From: Conexibacter sp. S30A1
Lineage (GTDB): Bacteria; Actinomycetota; Thermoleophilia; Solirubrobacterales; Solirubrobacteraceae
Assembly: GCF_023330665.1 (NCBI RefSeq)
Contig: NZ_CP097127.1
Span: 1,116,001 to 1,180,000 of the forward strand
Direction of reading: 5' to 3'
DNA: 64,000 nt
Position 1 is the first letter of the stretch, and the number at the start of each line of letters is the position of its first letter. The translations under genes were made by a program, and so were the position numbers. The notes beneath the pieces are model-generated. The model was not told the DNA's origin. It made no database searches and was given only the letters and a program-made list of their open reading frames with translations. Positions 60,301-64,000 of this stretch are shown piece after piece.

Positions 60301-61896
60301 ATGAGCTGGAGGAGCACGCGGGCGGCTGCCGGAGCCGGTGGGCGCCCGCGCCAGGTGGCTGTGATCGACCTCGGCTCCAACTCGTGGCGGCTTGCGATCT
60401 ACAGCTACGGCACCGAGCCGGAGCGCACCTGGTGGCGGCAGACCGACGAGCTCTACGAGGCGGTGCGGATCGGCAGCGGCCTGGCCGCCACAGGCAGGCT
60501 CAGCGAGGCGGCGATGGCACGCGGCCTGGAGACGCTTGTGATCTTTGAGCGCTTCTGCCGTGCCAACCGCCTCTCCCCCGCCGACGTCCACGTGTTCGCA
60601 ACCAGCGCGATCCGCGACGCACAGAACCGCGAGGAGTTCCTCGCAAAGGTCAGCGACAGCACCGGCTACGAGGTCGAGGTGCTCTCAACCCAGGCGGAGG
60701 CCCACTACGGCTACGTGGCAGCCGTCAACAGCACAACGCTCAGCGACGGCGTGGTGCTTGACATCGGTGGCGGCAGCCTGCAGCTGGTGGCCGTGGCTGA
60801 CCGCGAAGAGCGCGAGTCGGCCTCCTTTCCGGTCGGTGCGGTGCGGATGACCGAGTCGTTTCTGGCCGGCGACGGCCAGGACCGACCCACACGCAAGCGG
60901 GACCTTGAACGGTTGCGCGAGCATGTGAGGGCCGAGCTCGAGCAGGCCGGCTGGCTCGGGCACTACGGCGCTCGCCTGGTCGGCACCGGCGGCGCCGTTA
61001 GAAACCTGGCGGCGGCGGCCCAGTGCGCCCAGTTCGGCTCGGCCGGCGGCACCGACATCGGCATCCAGGGCGTGCGCATCGAGCCCGACATGCTCGACGA
61101 GCTCGTCCTGACGCTGGCCGCAACCCCACCCAGTGCGCGTCGCAGCGTTCCCGGCATCAAACCCGCGCGCGGCGACATCATCCTGGCGGCCGCCGTCACG
61201 CTCCAGACGGTCGTCAGAGCCGGCGGCTTTGACGGCATCGAGGCGACGGCGGCCGGCCTGCGCGACGGGCTCTTCCTGGCCCGCACGATCCTCAGCGAGG
61301 ACCTTCCACGCCTGCCCGACGTACGCAGGGGGGCCGTGCGCAACCTCGCGGTCCAGTACGAGGCGGACCTGCCCCACAGCGAGCACGTGGCGCGCCTGGC
61401 GCTGCAGATGCACGAGTCGCTGGTGCAGGCCGGTCTGATCGCCCCCAGGCCCGGCGAGGCGGAGCTTTTGTGGGCCGCGGCAATGCTTCACGACGTCGGC
61501 ATGACGATCTCCTACGGGGACCACCACAAGCACTCCCGCTACCTGATCGCAAGCGCGGAGCTACCTGGCTTTGACCCGCGCGAGCGGGCTCTGATCGCGC
61601 AGATGACCCGCTACCACCGCAAGGGTGTGCCCAAGCTCGGTGAGTGGGCGCGCTACGCGGCGCCGGGTGATGAGTCGCTGCTTGAGCGCTGCGCGCTGCT
61701 TTTGCGACTGGCTGAACACCTGGAGCGCGGGCGTGATCAGGCGGTCGATGCGGTGCGGCTTGAGACCAACGGCGACGGCGTCTCGCTGCACCTGCGAGCA
61801 CACGGTGACCTCACCCTGCCGCGCTGGAGTGTCGAGCGTTACGGTGACGATGAGGCGTTCGCGCGCACCTTCCGCCGCCCGCTGGTGATCGGTTGA
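60301..61896 (+). CDS. ppx: exopolyphosphatase / guanosine pentaphosphatase (Ppx/GppA)
   Basis: A 531-residue enzyme of the ASKHA fold: VAVIDLGSNSWRLAIYS (phosphate 1), FATSAIRDAQN, VVLDIGGGSLQLVAV (phosphate 2), FPVGAVRMTESF, and a C-terminal HD-like domain with MLHDVGMTISYGDHHKHSRYLI. It hydrolyses polyphosphate from the end. First gene of a run ppx-sixA-ppk. Length with the HD domain is typical of the GppA-like long form. Confidence 0.92.
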   Translation: MSWRSTRAAAGAGGRPRQVAVIDLGSNSWRLAIYSYGTEPERTWWRQTDELYEAVRIGSGLAATGRLSEAAMARGLETLVIFERFCRANRLSPADVHVFATSAIRDAQNREEFLAKVSDSTGYEVEVLSTQAEAHYGYVAAVNSTTLSDGVVLDIGGGSLQLVAVADREERESASFPVGAVRMTESFLAGDGQDRPTRKRDLERLREHVRAELEQAGWLGHYGARLVGTGGAVRNLAAAAQCAQFGSAGGTDIGIQGVRIEPDMLDELVLTLAATPPSARRSVPGIKPARGDIILAAAVTLQTVVRAGGFDGIEATAAGLRDGLFLARTILSEDLPRLPDVRRGAVRNLAVQYEADLPHSEHVARLALQMHESLVQAGLIAPRPGEAELLWAAAMLHDVGMTISYGDHHKHSRYLIASAELPGFDPRERALIAQMTRYHRKGVPKLGEWARYAAPGDESLLERCALLLRLAEHLERGRDQAVDAVRLETNGDGVSLHLRAHGDLTLPRWSVERYGDDEAFARTFRRPLVIG

Positions 61897-61969
61897 GCAG
61901 CGTCGCCGAGGCCGCCGATTAGCGCCATCTCCCAGGACAGCGACCACGCACGTCGTAGTCTTCCAAGCG

Positions 61970-62452
61970 ATGCTGTGGTTGCTACGTCATGGCGATGCCG
62001 AGGCCGGTCATCCGGACGAGGCCCGTGCGCTCACCGCGCGCGGACGCACGCAGGCACAGACCGCCGGTGCGGCCCTGAGCAGGCTTGGCGTGAGCATCGA
62101 CGCCTGCCTGTCAAGCCCCAAGCGCCGTGCCCTGCAGACGGCCGAGCTGGCCTGCACACCACTCGCAGTCAGCGTGTCGCTGCAGCCGGTCCTGGCCGAC
62201 TCAGACTACGACGCGGCGCTCCTGGCCGCCGGGCTCGGCGACGTGCTGCTGGTCGGTCACAACCCGTCGCTCTCCCAAGCGGTGCATGATTTGACCGGCG
62301 CGCGCGTCAACCTGCGCAAGGGTGGCCTCGCAGCGGTTTCAGGCCGCGAGCTGGTGCTGCTGCTCGGCCCCCGGGAGCTTGCGGCGATCGCCGGCGCGCC
62401 GCCGCAGGACGCTGGCAGCGGCACCGCGCCCACGGCCGGAGAGAGCCGGTGA
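61970..62452 (+). CDS. SixA-type histidine phosphatase
   Basis: A 160-residue phosphohistidine phosphatase. Catalytic LLRHGDAE (His7), LTARGRTQA, SSPKRRALQTAE (Arg), and VGHNPSLSQ. SixA proteins remove phosphate from phospho-His of kinases or carriers. Between ppx and ppk; its stop overlaps the ppk GTG start (GTGA), implying coupling with polyphosphate synthesis, perhaps on the phosphohistidine of Ppk itself (inference). Confidence 0.88.
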   Translation: MLWLLRHGDAEAGHPDEARALTARGRTQAQTAGAALSRLGVSIDACLSSPKRRALQTAELACTPLAVSVSLQPVLADSDYDAALLAAGLGDVLLVGHNPSLSQAVHDLTGARVNLRKGGLAAVSGRELVLLLGPRELAAIAGAPPQDAGSGTAPTAGESR

Positions 62453-64000
62453 GCGCCACAGGCCAGGGCTCGCTGCAAGGCACAGACCCGCCGGAGCTTG
62501 GCGACCAGTCGCTCTACATCAACCGGGAGCTGTCCTGGCTTGACTTCAACGACCGGGTGCTCGAGCTGGCTGAGGACACCCGGGAGCCGCTGATCGAACG
62601 CCTCAAGTTCCTGGCGATTCACGCCACGAACCTGGACGAGTTCTTCATGGTCCGGGTGGCCGGGGTCCACGAGCAGATCGCCTCGCGCATCGACAGCCGC
62701 TCGCCGGACGGGCTGACACCGTCGCAGCTGATGGAGGCGATCGCTCAGGTGGTGCGCGCCCAGTGCACGCGCCGAGCCGACGTCTTCCGCGACGTGCTGC
62801 TGCCGGCACTCGCGCGGGCAGATATCAGGATCGTGCCCTGCGAGCAGTCTGGCGCCTCGCCCGAAGCCCTGGAGCGCCATTTCCTGGAGCGCATCTTTCC
62901 CGCGCTGACGCCGCTGGCGATCGGCCCGGGCAGACCGTTCCCCTACATCTCAAACCTCTCACTGAGCCTGCTGGTGCATCTGCACGACCCGGCGCTCGAG
63001 ACCGAGCTGTATGCGCGCGTGAAGGTGCCCAAGGAGGTCCTGCCGCGCTTCATCGAGGTTTCCCGCGGCGTCTACGTGGCGCTCGAGGACGTGATCGCCA
63101 CGCACCTGCAGGCGCTGTTTCCCGGCATGGAGGTCATCTCACACGGGCTCTTCCGGGTCACACGCGACGCCGACTTTGACATCTCCGACGAGGCCGATGA
63201 TCTGCTCGCCGCGGTCGAGGATGAGCTGCGCCGGCGGCGCTTCGGTGAGGTCGTGCGGCTCGAGGTCTCCGGCGGCATCGAGCCAACGATGCGTGCGCGG
63301 CTGACCGAGTGGCTCGATCTGGAGGAAAACCAGGTCTACGACGACTTCGGCCTGCTGGACCTCGGCGACCTGTGGCAGATCGCCGGCATCGAGGGCCACC
63401 CGGAGCTGCGCCAGCGCCCGTGGGTGCCGCTGACGCCGCCGCCCCTGCGCCCACAGGCCGACGAGGGCACGGAGCAGCCGGACATCTTCGCGCAGATGCG
63501 CGCCGGCGATTTCCTCGTGCACTACCCCTACCACTCGTTCTCAGCCAGCGTCGAGCGTCTCGTGCTGCAGGCGGCAAGCGACCCCGCGGTGCTCGCCATC
63601 AAGATGACCGTCTACCGCACCTCGGATGACTCGGCACTGGTGCCGGCGCTGATCACCGCCGCCGAGAACGGCAAGCAGGCGGTCTGCATGGTTGAGCTCA
63701 AGGCCCGCTTCGACGAGCGCCAGAACATCCGCTGGTCACGCGAGCTCGAGGAGGTGGGCGCGCACGTCGTACACGGCATCCCCGGCCTCAAGACGCACGC
63801 CAAGGCGATCCTCGTGATCCGGCGCGAGCAGAACCGGGTGCGCCACTACGTGATGATCGGCACCGGCAACTTCCACGCCAAGAACGCGCGCCTGTATGAG
63901 GACTTCGGGCTGTTCGGCACCGACCAGGTGCTGGGGCAGGAGGTGGCGAACCTGTTCAACACGCTCACCGGCTACGCGCATCCTGGACGCGGCCGCAAGC
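62449..64000 (+). CDS. ppk: polyphosphate kinase, N-terminal part
   Basis: The first 517 codons of Ppk1; the window ends inside. Motifs: LYINRELSWLDFNDRVLELAED, LKFLAIHATNLDEFFMVRVAG, FPALTPLAIGPGRPFPYISNLSLSL, the IKMTVYRTSDDSALV nucleotide site and KTHAKAILVIRRE, whose His would be phosphorylated. It makes polyphosphate from ATP. GTG start overlaps sixA. The C-terminal phosphohistidine part is cut off. Confidence 0.95.
   Translation, partial: MSATGQGSLQGTDPPELGDQSLYINRELSWLDFNDRVLELAEDTREPLIERLKFLAIHATNLDEFFMVRVAGVHEQIASRIDSRSPDGLTPSQLMEAIAQVVRAQCTRRADVFRDVLLPALARADIRIVPCEQSGASPEALERHFLERIFPALTPLAIGPGRPFPYISNLSLSLLVHLHDPALETELYARVKVPKEVLPRFIEVSRGVYVALEDVIATHLQALFPGMEVISHGLFRVTRDADFDISDEADDLLAAVEDELRRRRFGEVVRLEVSGGIEPTMRARLTEWLDLEENQVYDDFGLLDLGDLWQIAGIEGHPELRQRPWVPLTPPPLRPQADEGTEQPDIFAQMRAGDFLVHYPYHSFSASVERLVLQAASDPAVLAIKMTVYRTSDDSALVPALITAAENGKQAVCMVELKARFDERQNIRWSRELEEVGAHVVHGIPGLKTHAKAILVIRREQNRVRHYVMIGTGNFHAKNARLYEDFGLFGTDQVLGQEVANLFNTLTGYAHPGRGRK

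Overview
This 64 kb window is high-GC chromosomal DNA of an actinomycete. The best guess is class Thermoleophilia (Solirubrobacterales/Conexibacter-like). The reasons are the gene order rpmE-prfA-prmC-tsaC-wecA leading into an ATP synthase operon, tandem BagA/BagB-type ArsA ATPases, LytR-CpsA-Psr and MprAB-like proteins, many GTG/TTG starts, ATGA/GTGA stop-start overlaps, and a c-di-AMP riboswitch on an NlpC/P60 gene. No rRNA, tRNA or CRISPR array was recognised. Almost all of it is core chromosome, with three small accessory patches.

Layout. 1-5.2 kb: the start of an ATP synthase operon (atpB fragment, atpI; minus strand), then an inserted block with a secreted GH26-like glycosidase, a MerR regulator with its MFS exporter, and a Ca2+/H+ antiporter. 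5.2-12.3 kb: minus-strand housekeeping run wecA, DUF559 protein, glyA, a tsaC-methyltransferase fusion, prmC, prfA, rpmE. 13.1-21.4 kb: acyl-CoA oxidation block with etfB-etfA-ETF dehydrogenase, a free-standing B12-binding mutase subunit, a HAD phosphatase, thiolase, acyl-CoA dehydrogenase and the mutase chaperone MeaB. 22.3-24.4 kb: a complete IS200/IS605-type element (tnpA, tnpB) abutting the last part of an MFS gene. 24.4-31 kb: rnhA, two YbjQ/UPF0145 proteins, yaaA, secreted and methyltransferase genes, a LON-domain protein. 31-39 kb: envelope and division genes (LCP protein, N-terminally extended FtsZ, ParA), divergent from two ArsA-like ATPases and moeA. 39.5-40.7 kb: a recombinase remnant and a RelE/ParE-type toxin-antitoxin pair. 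40.9-48.9 kb: hxlR, the primary sigma factor, glpX, a RibD-like reductase, a metalloprotease and a second acyl-CoA dehydrogenase. 49-57.4 kb: riboswitch-controlled cell-wall hydrolase, cspA, ftsH, xth, a flavin reductase and an MprAB-like two-component system. 57.5-64 kb: a phosphate and polyphosphate island with phoU, a free-standing winged-helix gene, a three-unit PHO box, an OmpR regulator, VKOR, ppx, sixA and ppk.

How the genes work together. The etf genes, the dehydrogenases and the thiolase form an electron-transfer and beta-oxidation set. MeaB and the B12 subunit point to methylmalonyl-CoA mutase (or a relative) whose large subunit lies elsewhere. ParA, FtsZ and the LCP protein share one transcription direction and suggest a division/envelope module. 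The terminal island combines phosphate sensing (PHO box, PhoU, response regulator) with polyphosphate synthesis and breakdown.

The least explained sequences are a dispersed element of about 100 bp made of nested palindromes (near 7.4 and 46.8 kb), whose first copy supplies a gene's start codon; an ETF dehydrogenase lacking its fourth cluster cysteine; the TsaC-methyltransferase fusion; and the FtsZ with a disordered extension of about 140 residues.
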